From Roseomonas sp. (GTDB lineage Bacteria; Pseudomonadota; Alphaproteobacteria; Acetobacterales; Acetobacteraceae): DNA of 64,000 bases. A model generated the notes under the pieces. The model was not told where the DNA came from. It saw only the letters and a program-made list of their open reading frames with translations, and ran no database searches. The stretch lies in NCBI GenBank assembly GCA_020249285.1, contig JADCFX010000003.1, forward strand, positions 1 through 64,000, given 5' to 3'. Position 1 is the first letter of the stretch; each line of letters begins with the position of its first letter. This document shows, in pieces, positions 57,070 through 64,000 of the stretch. The position numbers and the translations under genes are program-made.

Positions 57070-57969
57070 ATGAGTGGCCATACCGATATCCGTAGTGGCG
57101 GCTGGGTGGCGCGCCTGCCGCAGGCTTGGCGTCCCTATGCGCTGCTGATGCGCCTGGATCGGCCCATCGGGTCCTGGCTGCTTTTCCTGCCGGGGCTTTG
57201 GGCCTTTGCGCTGGTGGCGCCGGATTGGCGGCAGGGGCTTTGGCTAACCGCGCTATTCGGCCTGGGCGCGGTGCTGATGCGCGGCGCGGGCTGCGTGGTG
57301 AATGATCTGTGGGACCGGGATTTGGACCGGCAGGTGGAACGCACGGCGGGGCGCCCCTTGGCGTCCGGTGCCTTGCGCGCCCGCCATGCCTTGGTGTTTC
57401 TGGCGCTGGTGCTGGCGGCGGCTTTGCTGATCCTGCTGCAATTGAACGGTGCGACGCAGTTGCTTGGCGTGGCGTCCTTGGTGCCGGTGGTGCTTTACCC
57501 TTTGGCCAAGCGCGTGACGGATTGGCCGCAGGCGGTGCTTGGGGTGATTTTTTCTTGGGCCGCGCCCATGGGCTATGTGGCGGTGATGGGCGGGCTTGAT
57601 GGCGCGGCTTTGGCGCTTTGGGCCGCCGGGTTTTTCTGGATTCTGGGCTATGACACCATCTACGCGCATCAGGACCGGGAAGATGATGCGCTGGTTGGCA
57701 TAAGGTCTTCTGCGCTGCGCTTGGGCGATAAAACGCGGCCCTTCCTGATCCTTTGCTACGGGCTGACGATGGGCTTGCTGGCGCTGGCCGGGTGGCTGGC
57801 CGGGCTGGCGCCTTGGTATGTGCTAGGGCTCGCGCTTCCGGGCGCGATGTTGGCGCGGCAGGTGATCCAGCTTGATATCGCCGACCCGGCGCTCTGCCTT
57901 CGTCTGTTCAAGGCCAATCGGGATGTCGGGCTTGCCATTGCCGCGGCCTTCCTGCTGGGCCGGCTGTGA
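57070..57969 (+). CDS. ubiA: 4-hydroxybenzoate polyprenyltransferase UbiA
   Basis: UbiA attaches the polyprenyl chain to 4-hydroxybenzoate in ubiquinone synthesis. The product has about nine membrane helices and both Asp-rich motifs: NDLWDRDLDRQVERTAGRPLASG and YDTIYAHQDREDD. I move the start from 57034 to the Met at 57070 (MSGHTDIRSGG), which avoids overlap with rsmE. It lies in the inner membrane. The methyltransferase gene follows with a GTGA overlap. Confidence 0.95.
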   Translation: MSGHTDIRSGGWVARLPQAWRPYALLMRLDRPIGSWLLFLPGLWAFALVAPDWRQGLWLTALFGLGAVLMRGAGCVVNDLWDRDLDRQVERTAGRPLASGALRARHALVFLALVLAAALLILLQLNGATQLLGVASLVPVVLYPLAKRVTDWPQAVLGVIFSWAAPMGYVAVMGGLDGAALALWAAGFFWILGYDTIYAHQDREDDALVGIRSSALRLGDKTRPFLILCYGLTMGLLALAGWLAGLAPWYVLGLALPGAMLARQVIQLDIADPALCLRLFKANRDVGLAIAAAFLLGRL

Positions 57970-58634
57970 CGCCGGAGGAATTCGTCGCCTCCCAAACGGT
58001 GATTGCACGCGCGCCCTTGGTGCCGGAAATCGCGCTCCATTTGGCGACTGAGATCACGCCTATCTGGCAAGCGACCGAAGCCTGGTTGGCCGAACAAAAC
58101 ATCGAACCGCCCTTCTGGGCCTTTGCCTGGCCGGGCGGGCAAGCCTTGGCGCGGGCTGTGCTGGATGATCCCAAGCTGGTGGCCGGCAAGCGCGTGCTGG
58201 ATTTCGCCGCCGGCTGCGGCATTGCCGCCATTGCCGCCGCGCAAGCCGGCGCGGTGATGGTGGAAGCCGCCGAAATTGACCCCCTCGCACTGGCCGCCGT
58301 GCGCTTGAACGCCGCGCTGAATGGCGTTTCGGTAGCCACCCCGCCCGGTGATGTGGTGGGCGCGCCCTGCCGCTGGGATGTGATTTTCGCCGGTGATGTC
58401 TGTTACGAGGCGCCCATGACCGCGCATATTCTGCCCTGGTTGCGTGCCCTTGTCGCGGCGGGGGCAGAGGTGCTGATCGCCGATCCGGGCCGCGCCTATT
58501 TGCCGAAGGCGGGGCTGGCGCCGATTGCGCGCTATAGCGTGCCGACGACCCGCGAATTGGAAGATCGCGACAGCCGAGAGGTCACCATTCACCGTCTTGC
58601 GGCGCCGGTTGGCGCTGGTGCAGGCTGTGGTTGA
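57966..58634 (+). CDS. Class I methyltransferase, ETFB-lysine-methyltransferase (METTL20)-like
   Basis: The 222-residue protein has the segment EPPFWAFAWPGGQALARAVLD, the SAM motif VLDFAAGCGIAAIAAAQAGA with acidic EIDP, and a post-motif DVIFAGDVCYEAPM and LIADPGRAYLP. These match bacterial homologues of METTL20, a protein-lysine methyltransferase of electron-transfer-flavoprotein beta that in bacteria can also modify ribosomal L7/L12. Substrate assignment is by family resemblance only. The GTG start overlaps the ubiA stop. Confidence 0.82.
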   Translation: MTPEEFVASQTVIARAPLVPEIALHLATEITPIWQATEAWLAEQNIEPPFWAFAWPGGQALARAVLDDPKLVAGKRVLDFAAGCGIAAIAAAQAGAVMVEAAEIDPLALAAVRLNAALNGVSVATPPGDVVGAPCRWDVIFAGDVCYEAPMTAHILPWLRALVAAGAEVLIADPGRAYLPKAGLAPIARYSVPTTRELEDRDSREVTIHRLAAPVGAGAGCG

Positions 58635-58651
58635 AAAAACAGGAGGAACCC

Positions 58652-59527
58652 ATGGCCGCCTATGCCCATCCCGAAGCGATTGTCAGCACCGAATGGCTCG
58701 CGGCCAATCTGGGCGATCCAAAGCTCCGCATCTTCGATTGCAGCACCTATCTTTTATATGAAACCGGCACGGGCCGGCCTTACAGCATCAAAAGCGGGCG
58801 GGAAGATCATGATGCCGGGCATATTCCGGGCGCGGCGTTTCTGGATGTGCAGGGGGAACTTTCGGACCACGCGGGCCGCTTCAACTTCACCATGCCAGCG
58901 CCGGATGATTTGGCGGCGCGCTTGGCAGCACGCGGCATTGGGGATGGCACGCGCGTGGTGCTCTATTCCCGCAAGACACCGCAATGGGCGACCCGCGTTT
59001 GGTGGATGATGCGTGCCATTGGCTTTGACAATGCCGCGATATTGAATGGTGGGATTGATGCCTGGGTGGCGGAAGGCCGCCCGCTTTCGACGGATGAGGC
59101 AAGCCACCCGCCCGCCACGCTGAAAGCCCGCCCGCGCCCTGGGCTTTTTGTGGGGCGGGATGAAATGCTGGCGGCGATTGGTGATGGTGGCACCTGTTCC
59201 ATCAATGCGCTGGCGCCTGACCTGCATAGCGGCGAGAACCCTCGCTATGGCAGACCGGGGCGCATTCCGGGCAGCGTCAATCTGCCGGCGGCATCATTGT
59301 TTGAAGCGGGCAGCTTCAAGCTGAAATCGCCCGATCAGGTGGCCGCAGCCTTCGCCGCGATTGGCGCGGATAAGGCCAAGCGGAAGCTTATCTATTGCGG
59401 CGGCGGCATTGCCGCGACGCTGGATGCGTTTCTTCTGCATCAATTGGGGCATGAGAATATCGCGGTCTATGACGCTTCCATGAATGAATGGGCGAAGGAT
59501 GCAAGCCTGCCAATGGAGGTCGGCTGA
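58652..59527 (+). CDS. sseA: Thiosulfate / 3-mercaptopyruvate sulfurtransferase
   Basis: The protein of about 291 residues has two rhodanese domains. The first contains HIPGAAFLDVQGELSDHAGRFNFTMP and lacks an active Cys. The second ends with the active-site loop YCGGGIAATLDAF, whose Cys carries the persulfide, preceded by GRIPGSVNLPA. The start is the Met at 58652, with GGAGG six bases before it. CGGGIAA lies between the thiosulfate and mercaptopyruvate consensus loops, so the preferred donor is unsure. It is convergent with mtnP, 8 bp away. Confidence 0.92.
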   Translation: MAAYAHPEAIVSTEWLAANLGDPKLRIFDCSTYLLYETGTGRPYSIKSGREDHDAGHIPGAAFLDVQGELSDHAGRFNFTMPAPDDLAARLAARGIGDGTRVVLYSRKTPQWATRVWWMMRAIGFDNAAILNGGIDAWVAEGRPLSTDEASHPPATLKARPRPGLFVGRDEMLAAIGDGGTCSINALAPDLHSGENPRYGRPGRIPGSVNLPAASLFEAGSFKLKSPDQVAAAFAAIGADKAKRKLIYCGGGIAATLDAFLLHQLGHENIAVYDASMNEWAKDASLPMEVG

Positions 59528-59535
59528 ACCGCACT

Positions 59536-60435
59536 TCACCCCAAGACGCGCTTCGCCACCACATCCAGTTTCGCGAGCAGATCAGGGTCGCGCTTTTCGG
59601 GGGAAGTGATCAACGCGTATTCCAGGGCGCGGTCGCAGCCGGCGGGGCAAGGGCCACGCGGCGCGCCAAGGCTGGGCACTACATGCTGCACTAAAGCCCG
59701 CGCCTTATCGGCATTGGAAAACAGCACCTTCACCACCTGATCCACTGTCACCGCATCATGGTCAGGGTGCCAGCAATCAAAATCCGTCACCATGGCAACC
59801 GTTGCGTAGCAAAGCTCCGCTTCGCGGGCGAGTTTCGCTTCGGGCATATTGGTCATGCCAATCACGCTACAGCCCCAGGCGCGATAAAGCTCACTCTCCG
59901 CCTTGGTGCTGAATTGCGGGCCCTCCATGACCAGGTAAGTGCCGCCGCGTGTCACGGGCAACGCCAGCTTGCGCGCGGCGGCTTCCAGCGCATCGCCAAG
60001 CCTGGGGCAGACCGGATGCGCGACTGAAACATGCGCGACACAGCCCGTGCCAAAGAAGGATTTTTCGCGCGCGAAGCTGCGGTCAATGAATTGGTCCACG
60101 ATCACGAAATGGCCGGGCGGCAAATCCTCCCGCAGCGATCCCACGGCGGAAAGCGAGATGATTTCGGTGCAGCCAATCCGCTTCAGCGCATCAATATTGG
60201 CGCGGTAATTGAGTGCCGATGGCGGGATGGGATGGCCGCGCCCATGGCGGGGCAGAAAGGCGCAGGGCACACCGTAAAGCCGCCCAGTCAGGATTTCATC
60301 CGAAGGATCACCCCATGGGGTGCGAACCTTGACCCAGCGGCGGTCTTCCAGCCCTTCCATGTCATAAAGCCCGGATCCACCGATCAGGCCGATCATGGGT
60401 TGGATATTGGGCTCAGGAGTGGTCATGGCAGGCAT
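59536..60435 (-). CDS. mtnP: S-methyl-5'-thioadenosine phosphorylase
   Basis: MTAP phosphorolyses methylthioadenosine to adenine and methylthioribose-1-phosphate. The 299-residue product has IGLIGGSGLYDMEG, FLPRHGRGHPIPPSALNYRANIDALK, GTYLVMEGPQFSTKAESELYRAWGCSVIGMTNMPEAKLAREAELCYATVAMVTDFDCW, which contains the catalytic and adenine-binding Asp residues. Its start may be the Met at 60426 (MTTPEPN). No other methionine-salvage genes are visible. Confidence 0.95.
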   Translation of the reverse strand: MPAMTTPEPNIQPMIGLIGGSGLYDMEGLEDRRWVKVRTPWGDPSDEILTGRLYGVPCAFLPRHGRGHPIPPSALNYRANIDALKRIGCTEIISLSAVGSLREDLPPGHFVIVDQFIDRSFAREKSFFGTGCVAHVSVAHPVCPRLGDALEAAARKLALPVTRGGTYLVMEGPQFSTKAESELYRAWGCSVIGMTNMPEAKLAREAELCYATVAMVTDFDCWHPDHDAVTVDQVVKVLFSNADKARALVQHVVPSLGAPRGPCPAGCDRALEYALITSPEKRDPDLLAKLDVVAKRVLG

Positions 60436-60517
60436 TCCATCAGGGGCAGGGTGCGGCCGTTTAGCGCAGACGCGACTTTGATGCTAATCTGCGGCGGAAC
60501 AATGAAAGGCGCGCCCA

Positions 60518-60637
60518 ATGGCCCGTGTGATCCTGATACTGGCGCTGGCCTTGGCCGCTTGCGAGAAAAGCGAAAACCAAAGCGCCTTCGGCCCGCGCGG
60601 CACGGCGCTGCCGCCGCCGGGCCTTACGGCGCCATAA
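60518..60637 (+). CDS. 39-residue predicted lipoprotein
   Basis: This gene is too short for the ORF track. ATG at 60518 with AAAGG about ten bases ahead gives MARVILILALALAACEKSEN, a signal peptide with lipobox LAAC (Cys 15), then a 25-residue tail ending PPPGLTAP. The stop is adjacent to the stop of the convergent SDR gene. Size and layout recall tiny outer-membrane lipoproteins such as LptM, but the LptM CGxKGPL motif is absent. Function is unknown. Confidence 0.6.
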   Translation: MARVILILALALAACEKSENQSAFGPRGTALPPPGLTAP

Positions 60638-61396
60638 TCACGTCTCCGCGCCGCCATTCACCTGGATCATTTGGCCATTCACGAAGGCACCGCCATCGGA
60701 GACGAGCATACCGACCACGGCGGCGATTTCATGCGGCTGACCGAGCCGGCCGACCGGCACGCGCGACACCATGCTGGCGATGTGGTGGTGCGCGGCTTCA
60801 TCATCGCGTTCGCCGGCGATGGGGCCGGGGGAGACAGCATTGGTGGTAATGCCCTTCGCGCCAAATTCCTTCGCCAAAGCCTTGGTCAGCCCCCAAAGCC
60901 CGTGCTTGGAAACCGAAACCGCCGCGCGGCCATTATAGCCATGGATGGCATTCATCCCGAGCAGGTTCACAATCCGCCCCCAGCCGCGATCAAGCATCCC
61001 CGGCAGGCAGGCACGCGCCAGCCACACGCTGGAATCGAGATCAACCGAAATCACGCGGCGCCAATCCGCATCGCTCATTTCCAGGAAACGACCATCAGGG
61101 CGAAGGGCGGCGTTATTCACCAGCACATCCACTGCGCCGAAGCTGGCAATGGCATCCCGTGCGATGCGCGCGCATTCTTCCGCCACGCCAACATCGGCCA
61201 TGGCAACCAAAGCCTCCACGCCCAAGGCGCGGGCTTCGGTGGCGACTGCCTCACAAGCGTCGCGATTGCGGGAGCCATTGATGACAACATTGAAACCCAT
61301 GCGCGCCAGTTCAAGCGCGATGGCGCGGCCAATATTGCGGCCGGCGCCGGTGATCAAAGCGGTTTTGCGTTGCGTGGTCATTTCCGTTTCTTTCAT
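60638..61396 (-). CDS. SDR family oxidoreductase-like protein without YxxxK
   Basis: The 252-residue protein has the SDR NAD(P)-binding motif LITGAGRNIGRAIALELA, the NNAA motif (VLVNNAALRPDG) and a C-terminal GAFVNGQMIQVNGG. However, the catalytic Tyr position reads VSVSK, so YxxxK is VxxxK, and the usual active-site Ser region reads NLLGMNAIHG. It is probably not a standard dehydrogenase; it could bind a dinucleotide without classical catalysis. The start may be the Met at 61381. Confidence 0.88.
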   Translation of the reverse strand: MKETEMTTQRKTALITGAGRNIGRAIALELARMGFNVVINGSRNRDACEAVATEARALGVEALVAMADVGVAEECARIARDAIASFGAVDVLVNNAALRPDGRFLEMSDADWRRVISVDLDSSVWLARACLPGMLDRGWGRIVNLLGMNAIHGYNGRAAVSVSKHGLWGLTKALAKEFGAKGITTNAVSPGPIAGERDDEAAHHHIASMVSRVPVGRLGQPHEIAAVVGMLVSDGGAFVNGQMIQVNGGAET

Positions 61397-61446
61397 GCGC
61401 AGTTTTGCCTGATTCTAAAGGGGGGTTGCGTGATCGGGCAAGGCGC

Positions 61447-63060
61447 CTACCAGGCGACCGCGACGCCGCCACCGCCGCGCGGATCAGCGCCGCCGGTGGG
61501 CTTGCCATCGCGCAGCAGAATGGCATGGGCGCGGCTCATGGTCGGGTCATAGGAAATCGGTGAATGGCGCACCTCATGCCCCAGGGATTTGAGCGCCGCC
61601 ACCACGTCGCCTTGCACGCGTGCTTCGCAGAAAACCGGCCCGCCTTCACAATGGATGCGCGGGAAGGAAACCGCTTCCACCGCCGACATGCCAAAATCAA
61701 TCGCATTGATGATGGTGGTGAGCACGGCAGAGATGATCACGCTGCCGCCAGGCGCGCCAACAATCAGCCAGGGCTCATCATCCTTGGTGACAATGGTTGG
61801 CACCATCCCGGTGATGCGCGCCTTGCCGGGTGCGATGCTATTGGCGCGGCCCGGGCGCATATCAAACAGCTTCATGGCATTGTTCCAATTGAAGCCAAGC
61901 CCGGGTGTCACCACGCCGGCACCGGTGCCAAGCGTATGGGTGACGGAAACGCAATTGCCCGCCGCATCCCAAACGGAAAGATGCGTGGTGCAGGAAGGTG
62001 GTTCTCCGATCCGCCCGCCTGGCAGCCAGCCATCCCTGATGCGCTTGGCCCATTCCGCAGCACGGGATTTCGACATCAGGGATTCGGTTGGTACGCTAAC
62101 AAAATCCGGATCGCCCAGCGCTTCATCCCGGTCGTGATGCGCTGCCGCCATGGCGCGTGCGACCAGATCGTAATGCCCAGCACTGCCGGCGGGCAGCGCG
62201 CCGAGGTCGAATTGTTCCAGAATATTCAACATGGCGATCAGCACCGCGCCCGACCCCGGCGGCGGGTTGGATGAAATCTTGTAGCCGCGATAGGTGCCAG
62301 TCACGGGGGCGCTTTCACGCACGCGATAATCGCGCAAATCATCGGCGGTGATGAAGGCGCCGTGTTGCGCGAAATCGCTGACGATCTGTCCGGCAATCTC
62401 GCCCGCATAAAAATCCTGCGCGCCCTTGGCGGCGATGCGTTCCAGCGTGCGGGCCATCTCAGCATGCACCAGCTTTTCGCCGACGTCATGCAATTGCCCG
62501 GCTTGGTTCAAATAAAGCGCGGCGCAGGCTTTGGTTTTCGTCACACGCTGCATGCCGCTCGGCAGGCCGGGCTGCGGTTTACGTTCCAGAAAATCGCGGA
62601 AGAAGGGGGTCACCAATATGCCATCCCGCGCCATGGCGATGGCGGGGGCGAGCAAATCCGCCCAATCCATGGTGCAGAATTGCGCGTGAAAATGCGCAAA
62701 GCCCGCCACCGTGCCGGGCGTCATGATGGCGGTATAGCCAAGCTCCGCCCGGTGATCCTCAAACAGCGCATAGCCGGAGATTTCGGACTTGCCCTTGCTA
62801 TCGGCGGCCCACATATCATCGCTCACCTTGGCGCCAGCGCGGGCGTGGAAATCAATCATGCCCTGGCGGCCGGTTTTGGCATCGCGGAATTGCAAAGTTC
62901 CCATGCCGCCAATGCCGCACATGAAAGGGTCCTGCACCATTTGGCAGAAAGCGGTGGCCACCGCGGCGTCAAAGGCATTTCCGCCACGGCGCAGAATTTC
63001 CGCCCCCACATCCGCAGCGCGTGGTTGTGGGCAAACGACGATGCCTTTGATATTGGCCAT
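61447..63060 (-). CDS. ggt: Gamma-glutamyltransferase family protein
   Basis: GGT-type enzymes are Ntn hydrolases that cleave themselves at a Thr. The 537-residue product has the maturation site CTTHLSVWDAAGNCVSVTHTLGTGAG and MVPTIVTKDDEPWLIVGAPGGSVIISAV, and ends DPRGGGGVAVAW. The start is the Met at 63060 (MANIKGIVV), preceded by GGAGG; no signal peptide is seen, so it may be cytoplasmic. Glutathione is one possible substrate; an oxamate-amidohydrolase-like role cannot be excluded. It lies 50 bp upstream of the SDR gene. Confidence 0.92.
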   Translation of the reverse strand: MANIKGIVVCPQPRAADVGAEILRRGGNAFDAAVATAFCQMVQDPFMCGIGGMGTLQFRDAKTGRQGMIDFHARAGAKVSDDMWAADSKGKSEISGYALFEDHRAELGYTAIMTPGTVAGFAHFHAQFCTMDWADLLAPAIAMARDGILVTPFFRDFLERKPQPGLPSGMQRVTKTKACAALYLNQAGQLHDVGEKLVHAEMARTLERIAAKGAQDFYAGEIAGQIVSDFAQHGAFITADDLRDYRVRESAPVTGTYRGYKISSNPPPGSGAVLIAMLNILEQFDLGALPAGSAGHYDLVARAMAAAHHDRDEALGDPDFVSVPTESLMSKSRAAEWAKRIRDGWLPGGRIGEPPSCTTHLSVWDAAGNCVSVTHTLGTGAGVVTPGLGFNWNNAMKLFDMRPGRANSIAPGKARITGMVPTIVTKDDEPWLIVGAPGGSVIISAVLTTIINAIDFGMSAVEAVSFPRIHCEGGPVFCEARVQGDVVAALKSLGHEVRHSPISYDPTMSRAHAILLRDGKPTGGADPRGGGGVAVAW

Positions 63061-63152
63061 GCTGGTTCCTCCGTTAAGGGTCATGGCAGCACGAAGCGAT
63101 GAAACGCGCCATGGTGCTTGACGCCAAGCGGCGCACAGGCAGCATGGGCGCC

Positions 63153-64000
63153 ATGACAGACACCGCTGAAACCATCCTGCTCCGCCACGTACTGGAAACG
63201 CCTGAGGCCGCTATTCCCGAAACAGCGCGGGCGGCTGCGCGGGTGTTTCTACTCGATGGGCTGGCGGTTGGTGTGGCCGGCATGAAGCACTCGGCGCGAG
63301 CGGGTTTGCTTGCCGCGGCGCGCGGCTGGGGTGTGGGCGAAGAAGCCAGGCTTTGGGGTGATGGCGCAGCGCTGCCCGCTTCCCAGGCTGCCTTCATGAA
63401 TGCCTTCCAGGCCCATGCGCTGGAATTCGACGCCATCCACGAAGCCGCCGTGGTGCATGCCATGACGCCGACGGTCTCCGCCGCAATGGCCGAGGCGGAA
63501 AGACTAAGTCGCCAAGGCCGCCTGGTGTCCGGCGCACGCTTCATGGCAGCGGTGATTTTGGGCCTTGATCTGGCCTGCACCATAGGCGCTGCGGCGCGGG
63601 GGCCGATGCGGTTCTTTCGCCCGGCGACGGCGGGGATGTTCGGCGCTTATGGTGCGGTCGCACGGCTGCGTGGGTTTGATCTGGCCACAGCATCGGCGGG
63701 CGCGGGGCTGTTGCTTGGTCAGCTTCCCGGCACCATGCAGGCGCATAGCGAAGGTTCCATGGCGCTACCCGTACAAATGGGCTTCGCCGCCATGGCGGGT
63801 TTGCGCGCCGCGGATTTGGCGGTGGCGGGCGCTGCGGGGCCGGCGCAATGGCTGACGGGGCCATTTGGTTTCTTGAAACTGACGGAGCCGGAACATGATC
63901 TGACACCCGGCCTCGCGGCGCTGGGCAGCCTTTGGCAGGTGACTCGGCTGTCGCATAAGCCCTTCCCCTCCGGCCGGCTGACGCATCCCGCCATTGATGG
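63153..64000 (+). CDS. MmgE/PrpD family protein, truncated by window end
   Basis: An open frame runs from the Met at 63153 (MTDTAETILLRHVLE) off the right edge, so it is missing from the ORF track. In-frame Met codons also lie at 63144, 63111 and 63099. The translation shows the N-terminal half of MmgE/PrpD: RVFLLDGLAVGVAGMKHSARAG, NAFQAHALEFDAIHEAAVVHAMTP, where the conserved D-x-H is present, and GPMRFFRPATAGMFGAYGAVARLRGFD. PrpD dehydrates 2-methylcitrate; other members act on different substrates. It is divergent from ggt with a 92-bp gap. Confidence 0.9.
   Translation, partial: MTDTAETILLRHVLETPEAAIPETARAAARVFLLDGLAVGVAGMKHSARAGLLAAARGWGVGEEARLWGDGAALPASQAAFMNAFQAHALEFDAIHEAAVVHAMTPTVSAAMAEAERLSRQGRLVSGARFMAAVILGLDLACTIGAAARGPMRFFRPATAGMFGAYGAVARLRGFDLATASAGAGLLLGQLPGTMQAHSEGSMALPVQMGFAAMAGLRAADLAVAGAAGPAQWLTGPFGFLKLTEPEHDLTPGLAALGSLWQVTRLSHKPFPSGRLTHPAID

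Overview
The window is GC-rich chromosomal DNA from an alphaproteobacterium, most likely Rhodospirillales / Acetobacteraceae (Roseomonas-like). The basis is the gene orders lpxC-bamD-recN-ligA, recG | sdhE-mfd and smc-dsbA-dciA | mutY, a plant-type glutamate-cysteine ligase, a Bug-family solute receptor and an alphaproteobacterial ureidoglycolate lyase. The family assignment is inference from gene content; no search was run. Genes are tightly packed with many ATGA/GTGA overlaps. I see no insertion sequence, prophage, CRISPR array or clear pseudogene.

Layout. 0-6 kb (minus): the distal dcw-type cluster lpxC, bamD, recN, ligA, with no ftsZ upstream. 6-10.5 kb: tyrosine phosphatase and Bug receptor (minus), then a divergent MarR / OmpR-type regulator / EnvZ-type kinase operon. 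10.5-18.5 kb: MBL hydrolase, carboxymuconolactone decarboxylase-like protein, AtzG-like small protein and amidase; a GT39-type membrane enzyme; ChaA-type antiporter, acetamidase/formamidase, CorA and an orphan TatA. 18.8-26.6 kb: TerC, ureidoglycolate lyase, the urease operon ureDABCEFG and an appended 3-hydroxyacyl-CoA dehydrogenase-like gene. 26.7-30 kb: a DUF3141 alpha/beta-hydrolase with a PHA-synthase-type Cys elbow, a triple palindromic 64-bp repeat and a NIPSNAP protein. 30-37 kb: an EAL / GT2-GtrA / GT39 operon, MsrP with a small membrane protein, and a sigma-54 activator. 37-42 kb (minus): a Gld-like ABC operon ending in DUF4340 and Nudix genes. 42-48 kb: recG divergent from sdhE-mfd, then tRNA-Ile2. 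48-55 kb: tRNA-Pro, smc, dsbA, dciA, mutY. 55-64 kb: gshA, rsmE, ubiA, a METTL20-like methyltransferase, a sulfurtransferase, mtnP, a 39-residue lipoprotein, an SDR lacking its catalytic Tyr, gamma-glutamyltransferase and a truncated MmgE/PrpD gene at the right edge.

Functional themes. Nitrogen release from amides and ureides recurs: the urea made by ureidoglycolate lyase would feed the urease encoded directly across the divergent promoter region, and acetamidase/formamidase, an AtzE-like amidase and GGT add further amidohydrolases. Housekeeping blocks cover DNA repair and replication (ligA, recN, recG, mfd, smc, dciA, mutY) and the envelope (lpxC, bamD, MsrP, lipid-linked glycosyltransferases). 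The least ordinary items are the Lys/Ala-rich tail on UreA, the structure-preserving tandem palindromes at 29.1 kb, a diverged dispersed palindrome that supplies the ligA stop codon, MsrP without MsrQ, and the SDR without YxxxK.
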